The notes under the pieces: model-generated
What the model was told of the DNA's origin: nothing
Database searches by the model: none
Seen by the model: only the letters and a program-made list of their open reading frames with translations
Made by a program: the position numbers and the translations under genes
Shown here: positions 53,789 to 62,251 of the stretch, piece by piece
Layout of the letters: each line of letters begins with the position of its first letter
How positions within the stretch are numbered: the first letter of the stretch is position 1
Assembly (NCBI RefSeq): GCF_042651465.1
Contig: NZ_JBHSCZ010000002.1
Span: 620,001-684,000 of the forward strand
Direction: 5' to 3'
DNA length: 64,000 nt
Source: Ferruginibacter yonginensis
GTDB lineage: Bacteria > Bacteroidota > Bacteroidia > Chitinophagales > Chitinophagaceae

Positions 53789-53802
53789 AATAATTTGTAT
53801 TA

Positions 53803-54447
53803 ATGCCATTAAAACAAACTTCATTATTTGATTTTGGGGCAGCGCCTGAAACACCCTCAGTGCCTGATAATACTGCTACGCCAAATAATGAAATGGTTGT
53901 ACATGAACCTACACCTAACTTAACAGCTCCTAACGAAGTAGCTGCTGATTTAAATGTAACAATTGCACATGAACCTACACCCTTTATAACTTTTGATACC
54001 GAAATAGTTGCATCAGCCATTGAACATGAAAACATTACCACAAAATCAAATAATGTAGGGGTACGGGGCAGAAAAAAATTATCGGAGCAAGTTGTAATGA
54101 ACGACGTTATTACAGTGCCAGATGATGATGTGTTGTTTCAAAAAAAATATTACGCAATAGGTATAGTGGCAGATATGTTTAAGGTAAATATATCATTAAT
54201 ACGTTTTTGGGAAAAAGAGTTTGATATTTTAAAACCAAAATTAAATGGCAAAGGCGATAGGCACTTTAGACCCGAAGATGTTAAAAACCTAAAACTCATT
54301 TATCATCTTTTAAGAGAAAGAAAATACACTATTGAAGGCGCTAAAGCTTTTTTAAAGAAAAATAAAAAGCCCGATAATATATTTGAAGTGATTGAAGACC
54401 TTAAAAAAACAAAACAATTTTTAATTGAACTCAAACTTAGTTTGTAG
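53803..54447 (+). CDS. MerR-family transcriptional regulator
   Basis: 214-residue protein with a long, poorly conserved, Thr/Asn-rich N-terminal tail (about 1-100), then a MerR-type winged helix (about 113-185): YYAIGIVADMFKVNISLIRFWEKEFDILKPK, RHFRPEDVKNLKLIYHLLRERKYTIEGAKAFLKK (both shown only in part). No metal-binding C-terminus is present; this short form with RFWEKEF is typical of Bacteroidota and linked to M23 peptidase genes. Effector and targets are unknown. Confidence 0.88.
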   Translation: MPLKQTSLFDFGAAPETPSVPDNTATPNNEMVVHEPTPNLTAPNEVAADLNVTIAHEPTPFITFDTEIVASAIEHENITTKSNNVGVRGRKKLSEQVVMNDVITVPDDDVLFQKKYYAIGIVADMFKVNISLIRFWEKEFDILKPKLNGKGDRHFRPEDVKNLKLIYHLLRERKYTIEGAKAFLKKNKKPDNIFEVIEDLKKTKQFLIELKLSL

Positions 54448-54556
54448 TTGAACCTACACTATTTGTTAATATTAATCAATATTTTTATTATCTATCAATT
54501 TGATAGACTTTATGATTAATTTTGATGAAACCTCAAAAAATAAAATCGCATTTTGT

Positions 54557-55069
54557 ATGAAGAAAATATTTTTTACCCTTTTTGTTGCAACTGTTTTTGT
54601 AAAAACAACATCGGCACAAACCTTTTACTCAAGCATTGTTGACAGTAATAAAGTAACGATATTAAATGGTATTGTTAGTAAGGCTGAATTAGAAAGTAAC
54701 AAAGCCTTTGCTAACTGGTATCCTGCTAACCAAAATGCTTACCAACCAACACCCGATGTGTTGAAAGCAGTGCAAGCAGCAAAAGATAAATACCAATTTG
54801 TGGTATTTGGGGGTACATGGTGTGAAGACACCCAATTTATTTTACCAAGGTTTTTTAAGCTACAAACCCTAAGTGGTGTTGATGATAAACGAGTAAGCTT
54901 TTTTGCAGTAGATAGAAGTAAAAAAGTTGAAGGTAATATTAGCAGTGCTTTTGGAATCACCAATGTACCTACCATAATTGTTATGAAAGATGGTAAAGAA
55001 GTGGGAAGAGTGGTAGAGTATGGTAAAACCGGTAAATGGGATGTTGAGTTAGCTGCACTATTGCAATAA
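54557..55069 (+). CDS. Exported thioredoxin-like protein with CxxT active site
   Basis: 170-residue exported protein with a signal peptide (about 1-21, TTSAQ) and a thioredoxin fold (about 50-170). The active-site position reads GGTWCEDT, so the second cysteine of CxxC is replaced by threonine, and ITNVPTIIV carries the cis-proline. Single-cysteine members are common in Bacteroidota and may act as monothiol redox proteins. I chose the ATG at 54557 because it gives the signal peptide; the open frame upstream begins 57 bases earlier without one. Confidence 0.82.
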   Translation: MKKIFFTLFVATVFVKTTSAQTFYSSIVDSNKVTILNGIVSKAELESNKAFANWYPANQNAYQPTPDVLKAVQAAKDKYQFVVFGGTWCEDTQFILPRFFKLQTLSGVDDKRVSFFAVDRSKKVEGNISSAFGITNVPTIIVMKDGKEVGRVVEYGKTGKWDVELAALLQ

Positions 55070-55070
55070 C

Positions 55071-56144
55071 TTAACTGCTGGCATTATTACTGGCAAACTT
55101 TATTTGTTGCGCCTCCATTACTTTTTTTATGTTGGTATTAATTTGTTGTTTCAGCAAATTAAATTCACTCAACGCAATTGGTGCAGTAAAATATTCTGCT
55201 TTAATGGTGCATGCATTTTTATTGAGATCAGTAAAATATACATGTGCACCGTTGATGAATGTTTTTTCGTTGGCTAACAGTTGCTCCAAAGCTTGAATAA
55301 ATGTGGTAGTTGCAGCTGATGGTGTTTCATTATTTAATTCTAAAATAATTTCGGCACGGCGTTCTGTACGCATACTCCAATTATCCACTACACTGTCAAC
55401 CATTTGTTTATTTGGTACGGTTACCAAAGTTTTATCGCCTGTTCGTATACGTGTGCTGCGTAAACCAATATGTTCAACAGTGCCGGTAATGTTATTTACT
55501 TTAACCGTATCGCCAGTAAAAAAAGGTTTATCAAAAAAGATAATGAATGAAGCAATTAAGTTTTCAATACTCTCCTTTGCTGCTAAGGCTAATGCAGCAC
55601 CAACAATACTTAAACCTGTAAGTAGGCTACCAATATCTTGATTAAAGGCCACACGTAGTATAAAAAGTAACCCAACAAAAACAATAACCACTTTGAGTAA
55701 ATCTCTAAAAAAAATAACTACTTGGTCGTGGCTTTTATCTTTAGCGCTGTTGTCGGATATATTCAATTCAAGCAATAAAGCAACAAAGTCAATAAAGCTA
55801 ATTACAAAATAAAAAAACGAAATAATAAAAATAGTATTACCTGCTTTTTCAATAATATCACTTAATAAGATGCCGTGTATTTTTATGGACCAAGCCTCTG
55901 GAAACTGCAACTCACCTAATGAAAAAATAGCGATACTAATTACTAAAAAATAACTCAGTGGTTTTAATGTTAAGGCAATAAAATCTCTTTTTTCAATTGA
56001 TGTCCATTTTTTGTGGATCAGTAAAAAAAGGAGTGATGCAATGCTATGCGATAAAAATCGTTTAATAAGAAGTGCAAAAATGATGATACCAAAAACAATG
56101 CAATAATTACCAACCGAGTTGCTCAGTATAATTTTATCGAACAT
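55071..56144 (-). CDS. Small-conductance mechanosensitive channel (MscS) family protein
   Basis: 357-residue membrane protein with about five helices, the pore-lining helix (LTGLSIVGAALALAAKESIENLIASF, in part, about 180-205) with its Gly/Ala packing pattern, and the cytosolic beta domain (GDTVKVNNITGTVEHIGLRSTRIR, about 215-238; VPNKQMVDSVVDNWS). It releases small solutes when membrane tension rises after osmotic downshock. Convergent with the thioredoxin-like gene, one base away; the next gene on the strand starts 12 bases upstream. Confidence 0.92.
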   Translation of the reverse strand: MFDKIILSNSVGNYCIVFGIIIFALLIKRFLSHSIASLLFLLIHKKWTSIEKRDFIALTLKPLSYFLVISIAIFSLGELQFPEAWSIKIHGILLSDIIEKAGNTIFIISFFYFVISFIDFVALLLELNISDNSAKDKSHDQVVIFFRDLLKVVIVFVGLLFILRVAFNQDIGSLLTGLSIVGAALALAAKESIENLIASFIIFFDKPFFTGDTVKVNNITGTVEHIGLRSTRIRTGDKTLVTVPNKQMVDSVVDNWSMRTERRAEIILELNNETPSAATTTFIQALEQLLANEKTFINGAHVYFTDLNKNACTIKAEYFTAPIALSEFNLLKQQINTNIKKVMEAQQIKFASNNASS

Positions 56145-56156
56145 AATGAACTTACT

Positions 56157-57014
56157 TTATAAGATACTGTAAATGTACAATCCTTCTTTTTTAAGGAGGT
56201 ATAATTTTCCGTTAATGGCTTTTATGGATATATAACCTTGCATAAATGTAGGTAGTTGATAACTTTTTAAATTGAGCGATTGTAACGCATACGTGTAAAG
56301 TGTATCTTTTACAAATCCTATAATTTGCTTGTTGTTAATGGCAATTTGTTGCCAATGTAAAAAGGGTAAATTGTTTTTAAAGGTACCGTAGTAATCGAAA
56401 ATATAAAATCCTTTTTCGGCATCGTAGAGGTAAACAAAATTATCTTTATCAATAATTTTAGTGGGTATAGGTGTTTCGTCAAAAATTTGTCGCCAATCGT
56501 TGGTAGCACTCATGGTACTGCCATCATCTGCAATTTTTTTTAACTTAAAATCTTGGTCATCAAATATCCAAATATTATTGTCGTACGAAGTAGTAATGGC
56601 TTTTACGCTGAAGATGTTATTATTACGAAAATTGATACTGTTTCTAAAACTTAAAAATCTATCAAGTACAACAACCGTTGTAAAGTTTTTATAATACACC
56701 AAAATTTTTAAGGGGTTGCTTACATCGATATAACTAGGGTTGCCATACTGTTTAACATCATTAAATACAGCGGCTGAATCGCCGTTGGGTTTTAGTTTTT
56801 TTAGTTGTTTATCTTTTGTGAACAAGTAAATATTATCAAGTATATCAACTTCTGCCATAGTAAATTGACCAGCAATTAACTTTTCAAATTTAAAAACACT
56901 ATCTACATTTTCTTTTTTTAATTGGGGTATTTGTTGTTCACTCAAGGTTTGTGCAAACAATGGCTGCATAAAAAATTGCAGTATAAAAATGAAATATGGT
57001 AAGTTTTTTTTAAT
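56157..57014 (-). CDS. Exported beta-propeller-like protein, probable ATT start codon
   Basis: About 285 residues. The first ATG of the frame (56969) falls inside what looks like a signal peptide. Read back to the frame's last upstream stop, the codons give I-KKNLPYFIFILQFFMQPLFAQ, a normal signal peptide starting at an ATT two bases after the lpxH stop. No ATG, GTG or TTG is available upstream. The mature part has repeated blade-like strands with KLKKL, IWIFDDQ, VYLYDAEKGFYIFDYYG and a YIYS ending, typical of NHL/6-bladed propellers in Bacteroidota. The gene sits between lpxH and mscS, 12 bases from the latter, in one operon. Confidence 0.65.
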   Translation of the reverse strand: MKKNLPYFIFILQFFMQPLFAQTLSEQQIPQLKKENVDSVFKFEKLIAGQFTMAEVDILDNIYLFTKDKQLKKLKPNGDSAAVFNDVKQYGNPSYIDVSNPLKILVYYKNFTTVVVLDRFLSFRNSINFRNNNIFSVKAITTSYDNNIWIFDDQDFKLKKIADDGSTMSATNDWRQIFDETPIPTKIIDKDNFVYLYDAEKGFYIFDYYGTFKNNLPFLHWQQIAINNKQIIGFVKDTLYTYALQSLNLKSYQLPTFMQGYISIKAINGKLYLLKKEGLYIYSIL

Positions 57015-57016
57015 GC

Positions 57017-57769
57017 TTAATTTTTATAATAGTGTAATGAAACTGACACACCATCAAACACTGCATAGGTGAAATATTTGATCCAATCGCCTAAATTAAT
57101 ATAAGTGCTTTGTGGGTTTAATTGAATTTGCAAAGGCAAATGCCTGTGGCCAAAAATAAAATAATCATACGGTGTTTTTTGTAAAACTTCTTTACAATAA
57201 ACTACTAACCACTCATTCTCTTCTCCCAAAAAAACTTCATCTGTATGGCCTGTTTTTGCCCTGCTTTTTCTGCTGAAATAATCTGCTAAACCCATGCCAA
57301 TATTAGGAGGTAATATGCCAAACAGCCAAGTACTAATGGGGTTACGAAACACTTTTTTTATAAACTTATAGCCTTTATCTCCCGGACCTAAACCATCACC
57401 ATGGCCTATAAGAAATTGTTTATTATTAAAGGTAAAGGCTTTGGGTTCAAAGTATACAGCTGTGTTAAGTTCGGTTTGAAAGTAATTTTTCATCCACATA
57501 TCATGGTTGCCAACAAAAAAATGTATGTCAATACCAGCATCGGCTAACTCAGCCATTTTTCCTAATATACGAACATACCCTTTTGGTACTACTCGTTTGT
57601 ATTCGTACCAAAAATCAAATAAGTCGCCCACAATAAATACAGTCGCTGCATCTTTTTTTATTTCATCTAAAAATGCCACTACTTTTTTTTCTCTCACTCG
57701 GCTTTCATCTGCATTAGGAGCCCCTAAATGAAAGTCAGATAGAAAGTATATTTTTTTCGATAATTGCAT
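57017..57769 (-). CDS. lpxH: UDP-2,3-diacylglucosamine diphosphatase
   Basis: Hydrolyses UDP-2,3-diacyl-GlcN to lipid X in lipid A synthesis. The 250-residue metallophosphoesterase has SDFHLGAP (about 11-18), GDLFDFWYE (about 45-53), GNHDMWM (about 82-88), GHGDGLGPGD (about 120-129) and GHRHLP (about 205-210), the full set of dinuclear metal motifs. The extra N-terminal length and DYFSRKSR block fit the LpxH rather than LpxI type. Its stop codon almost touches the following exported protein gene. Confidence 0.9.
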   Translation of the reverse strand: MQLSKKIYFLSDFHLGAPNADESRVREKKVVAFLDEIKKDAATVFIVGDLFDFWYEYKRVVPKGYVRILGKMAELADAGIDIHFFVGNHDMWMKNYFQTELNTAVYFEPKAFTFNNKQFLIGHGDGLGPGDKGYKFIKKVFRNPISTWLFGILPPNIGMGLADYFSRKSRAKTGHTDEVFLGEENEWLVVYCKEVLQKTPYDYFIFGHRHLPLQIQLNPQSTYINLGDWIKYFTYAVFDGVSVSLHYYKN

Positions 57770-57776
57770 GCAACAA

Positions 57777-58205
57777 CTAGGGTTGATTTTTTTGTTGCAA
57801 ATACTTCATTACATCACCAGTTTCAATAGCAGGAAGCCCAGTAATATCCCCATTGTACCAATATATCCATGCCGTTATTTGTTGATCGTTTTGGTATACG
57901 GTAACCAATGCTCGTTTATATAAAGGTGTTTCACCGGGCTCAACATGTACACCTTCATAATCATCTAACTGTTCAAATGCCCACGAAAAATCATCAGGGT
58001 TATTAAGTGTATATAATTCACCCAAAATAAAGTGGTCATCAGTTGTATGAATTGCAACAGGGTGGGTGCCTTTATCAAAAAATTGACCTTTAACCATGCC
58101 TTCGCCCATGCATTTAAAAAATTGGGTTATGTATTGGTAGGCTGGGTTTCTAAAACCACTGCGTAAAGAGCCGTATACAAATAGGTTATAACTGTTGTTG
58201 TTCAT
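57777..58205 (-). CDS. Gamma-glutamylcyclotransferase-like (AIG2/GGCT fold) protein
   Basis: 142-residue GGCT-fold protein: N-terminal YNLFVYGSLRSGFRNP (about 6-21, the substrate loop YGSL), and a late YEGVHVEPGET (about 98-108) with the conserved Glu region. It may cyclise gamma-glutamyl amines. It lies 7 bases after lpxH's start on the minus strand and 10 bases before the LUD gene, so the genes are probably expressed together. Confidence 0.85.
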   Translation of the reverse strand: MNNNSYNLFVYGSLRSGFRNPAYQYITQFFKCMGEGMVKGQFFDKGTHPVAIHTTDDHFILGELYTLNNPDDFSWAFEQLDDYEGVHVEPGETPLYKRALVTVYQNDQQITAWIYWYNGDITGLPAIETGDVMKYLQQKNQP

Positions 58206-58215
58206 ATGTATGAAA

Positions 58216-58848
58216 TTAGGTTCGTTCCACTAAAAAACAAAATACTTCTTTAGGGCCATGAACGCCGGTTACCAAGGTTTTTTCAATATCTGCGGTACGA
58301 CTAGGCCCACTGGCAAATGTGGTAAATGATGGGAAGTTATATGCGTATTTTTCTTTCAAAGTTTTAAGTGCATCTTTAACATCATACACCACTTGGTTTG
58401 TGTAAGCAATACAAATGTGTACAGGCGCATATACGCTGGTTGTTCTACCGCTTTCTTGAGCAGCACTCATTACAATAGTGCCCGTACGGGCCACCAAATA
58501 TTCGCAACCTGTAATAGATACATCGCAACTTGGCAAATCGTTATAACGGCTGATGTTGATTGCTGTTAAATAATTTTGCAAGGCCGTTTCTTTACAAAAA
58601 ACATTGCTCCAACTACGTTGTGTTATTAATTGTGCTAACTGGTTGGTAAGTACTATTTCGTTTTCACAAAAAATAAACTTGCCTTGTAGTTTGGTAAACT
58701 CTTCAGCAAAAGTAACTACCACATCATCACGGTTTTCAACATAAACGGTGTTAGTACCTTCACTTTGTGGAAAAGGCAAAGGCACCGGATTACTCAGTGC
58801 CTCCCTAATTTTTTTTAAAATTTTTTCTTTACTAGGAGATGTTGCCAT
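58216..58848 (-). CDS. LUD-domain (LutC/YkgG-like) protein
   Basis: 210-residue protein matching the LUD domain of lactate-utilisation LutC: start SKEKILKKIREALSN, TGCEYLVARTGTIVMS (about 120-135), ESGRTTSVYAPVHICIA and a closing ASGPSRTADIEKTLVTGVHGPKE (about 180-202). LutA and LutB, the iron-sulfur partners, are not in the window, so this may be an orphan copy or have another role. Spaced 9 bases after ftsH on the same strand; the pair is common in Bacteroidota. Confidence 0.88.
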   Translation of the reverse strand: MATSPSKEKILKKIREALSNPVPLPFPQSEGTNTVYVENRDDVVVTFAEEFTKLQGKFIFCENEIVLTNQLAQLITQRSWSNVFCKETALQNYLTAINISRYNDLPSCDVSITGCEYLVARTGTIVMSAAQESGRTTSVYAPVHICIAYTNQVVYDVKDALKTLKEKYAYNFPSFTTFASGPSRTADIEKTLVTGVHGPKEVFCFLVERT

Positions 58849-58857
58849 TGTTGTTGT

Positions 58858-60957
58858 TTATATTGATGGCGGATTTTTTAATTCTTCTGTAAAAGTTGAT
58901 GAAGGATTTTCGTTATTAGCATTTTCAACATCTAATAATTTCTTCTCTTCAAAAGGGCGTTTACCAATTAAGGCTTCTACATCACTTTTAAATAGCACTT
59001 CTTTCACTAACAATTCCTTAGCTAGTTTTTCAACATCACCTTTTTTATCAATCAGTAATTGTTTTGTTTTTACGTAAGCATTTTCAATAAGTATGCGTAC
59101 TTCACTGTCAATCATTTTGCCTGTTTCTTCGCTGTAAGGCTTCGTAAACATGTTTTCTTGTGATGGATCGTAGTAGCTTACATTGCCCACTTTATTATTC
59201 ATACCATACATGGTTACCATGCTGTAGGCAATTTTGGTGATTTGTTGTAAATCATTACTAGCGCCGGTACTAATTTTACCAAAGAAAATATCTTCTGATG
59301 CCCTACCACCTAAAGTCATACAAATTTGATCAATCAATTGATCGGTATTGTACAAATATTGCTCTTTTGGAGTGTACTGAGCATAACCTAAGGCAGCCGT
59401 ACCTCTTGGTACAATGGTAACTTTTAATAATGGATAAGCATGCTCAAGGTACCAACCACAAATTGCATGGCCTGCTTCGTGGTAAGCAATTATTTCTTTT
59501 TCTTCAGGAGAAATGAGTTTGTTCTTTTTTTCAAGGCCACCGATTACCCTATCAATCGCATCTTGAAAATCGCTCATATCAACCGATTCTTTATTTTTTC
59601 TTGCAGCAATTAAGGCAGCTTCGTTACATACATTGGCAATATCTGCACCAGCAAAGCCGGGTGTTTGCTCCGCTAGTTTATGAATATCTAATGTTTGTGA
59701 TACTTTAATTGGACCTAAATGCACTTTAAAAATGGCTTCTCTGCCCACTAAATCAGGGCGGTCAATTGAAATTTGACGATCAAAACGACCTGGACGTAAT
59801 AGTGCAGAATCCAACACATCTGGACGGTTAGTAGCGGCTAAGATAATGATACCTAAGTCAGTACCAAAACCATCCATTTCAACCAATAATTGGTTTAAAG
59901 TATTTTCTCTTTCGTCGTTACTCATCATGGCATTTTTACCACGAGCCCTACCTATTGCATCAATTTCATCAATAAAAATGATACATGGGGCTTTTTCACG
60001 AGCTTGTTTAAATAAATCTCTCACACGGCTAGCACCTACACCCACAAACATTTCCACAAAATCAGAACCACTTAAACTAAAGAATGGCACTTGTGCTTCG
60101 CCTGCAACTGCTTTTGCTAATAAGGTTTTACCTGTACCTGGAGGGCCTACTAAAAGGGCACCTTTTGGAATTTTACCACCTAAGGCAGTATATTTTTTGG
60201 GGTTTTTAAGAAAATCAACGATTTCCATTACTTCAACTTTGGCTTCATCAAGCCCTGCTACGTCGTTAAAGTTGATGTTTACTCTTGTACCCTTTTCGAA
60301 CAATGTTGCTTTTGATTTGCCGATGCTGAAAATACCACCAGGGCCATTACCACCTGCTTGTCCACCCATTTTACGCATCATAACAACAAACAATAAAATG
60401 ATGAGTAAAAACGGCAGTACGGTTTTAATTAAATCGCCTACAACTTCGCCTTCATCAATATAATTGGGGTATACTTTTTTTATGGTTGGGTTGGCAGCAT
60501 AAAAATCATCAATTTGTTTTCCGAAAGCATCAGCCTTTGAAATATTGAAATATACTTGAGGGTTGGTGCTTTTTAAGAGTAAATCATAATCTTGCTCCGT
60601 CATCATTGCTTTATAAAAAGCAGCGTTGTTTTTTAGGTTTTCTTTATTGATGTAAATACGAGCAATATCTTTATTACGTACTACAATAAAACCTGTACGC
60701 TCTTTACTCAATTTAGTATCTTCAGCAACATCTCCATTTTTTAATATTTCATATAAATATTTTTGGTTGAGTTCAACACCTGCTGATGCTACTGTTCTAA
60801 AAACATTCCATAAAATAAGCCCAAGTATTACAGCACCCCAAATCCAATAAATATTGAAATTGTTTTTTCTTTTTGAGGGGTCGTCGTTTAAACCGGGTAA
60901 TTTATTAGGGCCTTTGTTGGGTTTACCACTTGGGGTAATATTATTTTGTTGTGCCAT
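58858..60957 (-). CDS. ftsH: ATP-dependent zinc metalloprotease FtsH
   Basis: Membrane AAA+ protease that removes damaged membrane proteins and some regulators such as LpxC. The 699-residue protein has two helices (about 36-52 and 178-195) around a periplasmic domain, Walker A GPPGTGKT (271-278), Walker B FIDEIDA (about 328-334), the second region of homology RPGRFDR (about 388-394) and the protease zinc motif HEAGH (493-497). The N- and C-terminal tails are longer than in E. coli. The operon also holds the LUD, GGCT-like and lpxH genes, so lipid A synthesis and its protease are next to each other. Confidence 0.97.
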   Translation of the reverse strand: MAQQNNITPSGKPNKGPNKLPGLNDDPSKRKNNFNIYWIWGAVILGLILWNVFRTVASAGVELNQKYLYEILKNGDVAEDTKLSKERTGFIVVRNKDIARIYINKENLKNNAAFYKAMMTEQDYDLLLKSTNPQVYFNISKADAFGKQIDDFYAANPTIKKVYPNYIDEGEVVGDLIKTVLPFLLIILLFVVMMRKMGGQAGGNGPGGIFSIGKSKATLFEKGTRVNINFNDVAGLDEAKVEVMEIVDFLKNPKKYTALGGKIPKGALLVGPPGTGKTLLAKAVAGEAQVPFFSLSGSDFVEMFVGVGASRVRDLFKQAREKAPCIIFIDEIDAIGRARGKNAMMSNDERENTLNQLLVEMDGFGTDLGIIILAATNRPDVLDSALLRPGRFDRQISIDRPDLVGREAIFKVHLGPIKVSQTLDIHKLAEQTPGFAGADIANVCNEAALIAARKNKESVDMSDFQDAIDRVIGGLEKKNKLISPEEKEIIAYHEAGHAICGWYLEHAYPLLKVTIVPRGTAALGYAQYTPKEQYLYNTDQLIDQICMTLGGRASEDIFFGKISTGASNDLQQITKIAYSMVTMYGMNNKVGNVSYYDPSQENMFTKPYSEETGKMIDSEVRILIENAYVKTKQLLIDKKGDVEKLAKELLVKEVLFKSDVEALIGKRPFEEKKLLDVENANNENPSSTFTEELKNPPSI

Positions 60958-60990
60958 TGGTGCTTGTTAGCCTTATGATGATATTTAATA

Positions 60991-61401
60991 TTATTGTTCG
61001 TTATGTTCTGTAGATACGGCATCGCTCCACATTTCTTCAAGCCTATAAAACTTACGAGGTTCAGGCAACATAATATGTACTACTACATTTACGTAATCAA
61101 TTAAAATCCATTGTTGGGCTTGCCTACCTTCGTGTTTGTAAGCACTTTCGCCACATTTTAGTTTTACTTCATGTTCTACCTCATCTGCAATTGCCTTTAA
61201 TAATGTTGGGTTATTGGCTTCGCATATAATAAAAAAATCAGCTACTGCTTCGGGTATTTTACGAAGGTCGAGACTGATTACGTTTTCACCTTTCTTATCA
61301 TGAATGGTGGCAATTATGGTTTTAATGATCTTACTACTTTTGGTAAGTTTTGTAACAGTACTTTTTTTACGTGTGCTCAACACTTCTAAATTGTTATTCA
61401 A
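60991..61401 (-). CDS. rsfS: Ribosomal silencing factor RsfS
   Basis: Binds ribosomal protein L14 and prevents subunit joining when nutrients are low. The 136-residue protein has the RsfS core ENVISLDLRKIPEAVADFFIICEANNP (in part, about 39-65) and AYKHEGRQAQQWILIDYVNVVVHIM (about 92-116, in part), with a basic N-terminal extension of about 25 residues. It lies 33 bases upstream of ftsH and may be cotranscribed. Divergent from birA with a 115-base gap. Confidence 0.93.
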   Translation of the reverse strand: MNNNLEVLSTRKKSTVTKLTKSSKIIKTIIATIHDKKGENVISLDLRKIPEAVADFFIICEANNPTLLKAIADEVEHEVKLKCGESAYKHEGRQAQQWILIDYVNVVVHIMLPEPRKFYRLEEMWSDAVSTEHNEQ

Positions 61402-61516
61402 ATTTCTTTTTTTTAAATGAATGCATGGTATTTGCCATGAAATGCAATGCTAAAAAACTAGCTTGCAGGTATAAACAAAATTACAATATCTTTTTTACCT
61501 ATAGTTCAATAACATC

Positions 61517-62251
61517 ATGCAAACTGAATTATTTACCATATTAGACACTGTTGAAAGCACCAACAACTATGCCATGCGTTTGGTACATGAAGGTTTGGCT
61601 AAACATGGTGTTGCTGTATTTGCATATGAGCAAACCAATGGTAAGGGCCAAAGAGGTAAAGTTTGGATGTCGAACAAGGGGGAAAATATTACAATGTCGC
61701 TCATACTTAAGCCTGATAAAGCTTTTGCGTTGCATCCATTTTATTTCAATGCATTTATTGCTATTACTGTAAGGCAATTTTTTGCTGAATTAGCTGGCGA
61801 AGCCGTAACGATTAAGTGGCCAAATGATATTTATTGGCGTGACAATAAGGCAGGAGGTATTTTAGTAGAGAATGTAATGGCAGGTAAAAATTGGAAATGG
61901 GCTGTAGTGGGTATTGGGTTAAACATCAATCAGCAAAATTTTGAAGAAACATTGCATAACCCTACTTCGTTGTATAACATTACGCAACAAAATTTTGATG
62001 TACTTACATTAGCAAAACAATTGTACCAAGCAACACTAGCAGCGTACCAACAGCTTACCACAAAAGATTTTTATACACTGTTACAACAATTTAATACACA
62101 CTTATATAAGTTACACAAGCTGGTAAAATTGAAGAAAGATAATGTAGCTTTTTACACAACCATTACAAGTGTAAATGAATATGGGCAGTTACAAACAGTT
62201 GATAGTATGGAGCGATCTTTTGATTTTGGGGAAGTTAGTTGGGTGATTTAA
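61517..62251 (+). CDS. birA: Biotin-[acetyl-CoA-carboxylase] ligase
   Basis: Activates biotin and attaches it to the carrier protein of acetyl-CoA carboxylase. The 244-residue ligase lacks the N-terminal DNA-binding domain of E. coli BirA. Visible motifs are ESTNNYAM (about 13-20), the biotin-adenylate loop TNGKGQRGKVW (about 41-51), IKWPNDIYW (about 95-103) with the conserved KWPND, and KAGGIL. Shares TTAA with the convergent blh stop. Confidence 0.93.
   Translation: MQTELFTILDTVESTNNYAMRLVHEGLAKHGVAVFAYEQTNGKGQRGKVWMSNKGENITMSLILKPDKAFALHPFYFNAFIAITVRQFFAELAGEAVTIKWPNDIYWRDNKAGGILVENVMAGKNWKWAVVGIGLNINQQNFEETLHNPTSLYNITQQNFDVLTLAKQLYQATLAAYQQLTTKDFYTLLQQFNTHLYKLHKLVKLKKDNVAFYTTITSVNEYGQLQTVDSMERSFDFGEVSWVI

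Noticed and set aside
59846..60463. Long open frame antisense to ftsH (205 codons)
   Set aside because: It is an opposite-strand shadow of a strongly conserved gene, low in complexity and without a start signal.
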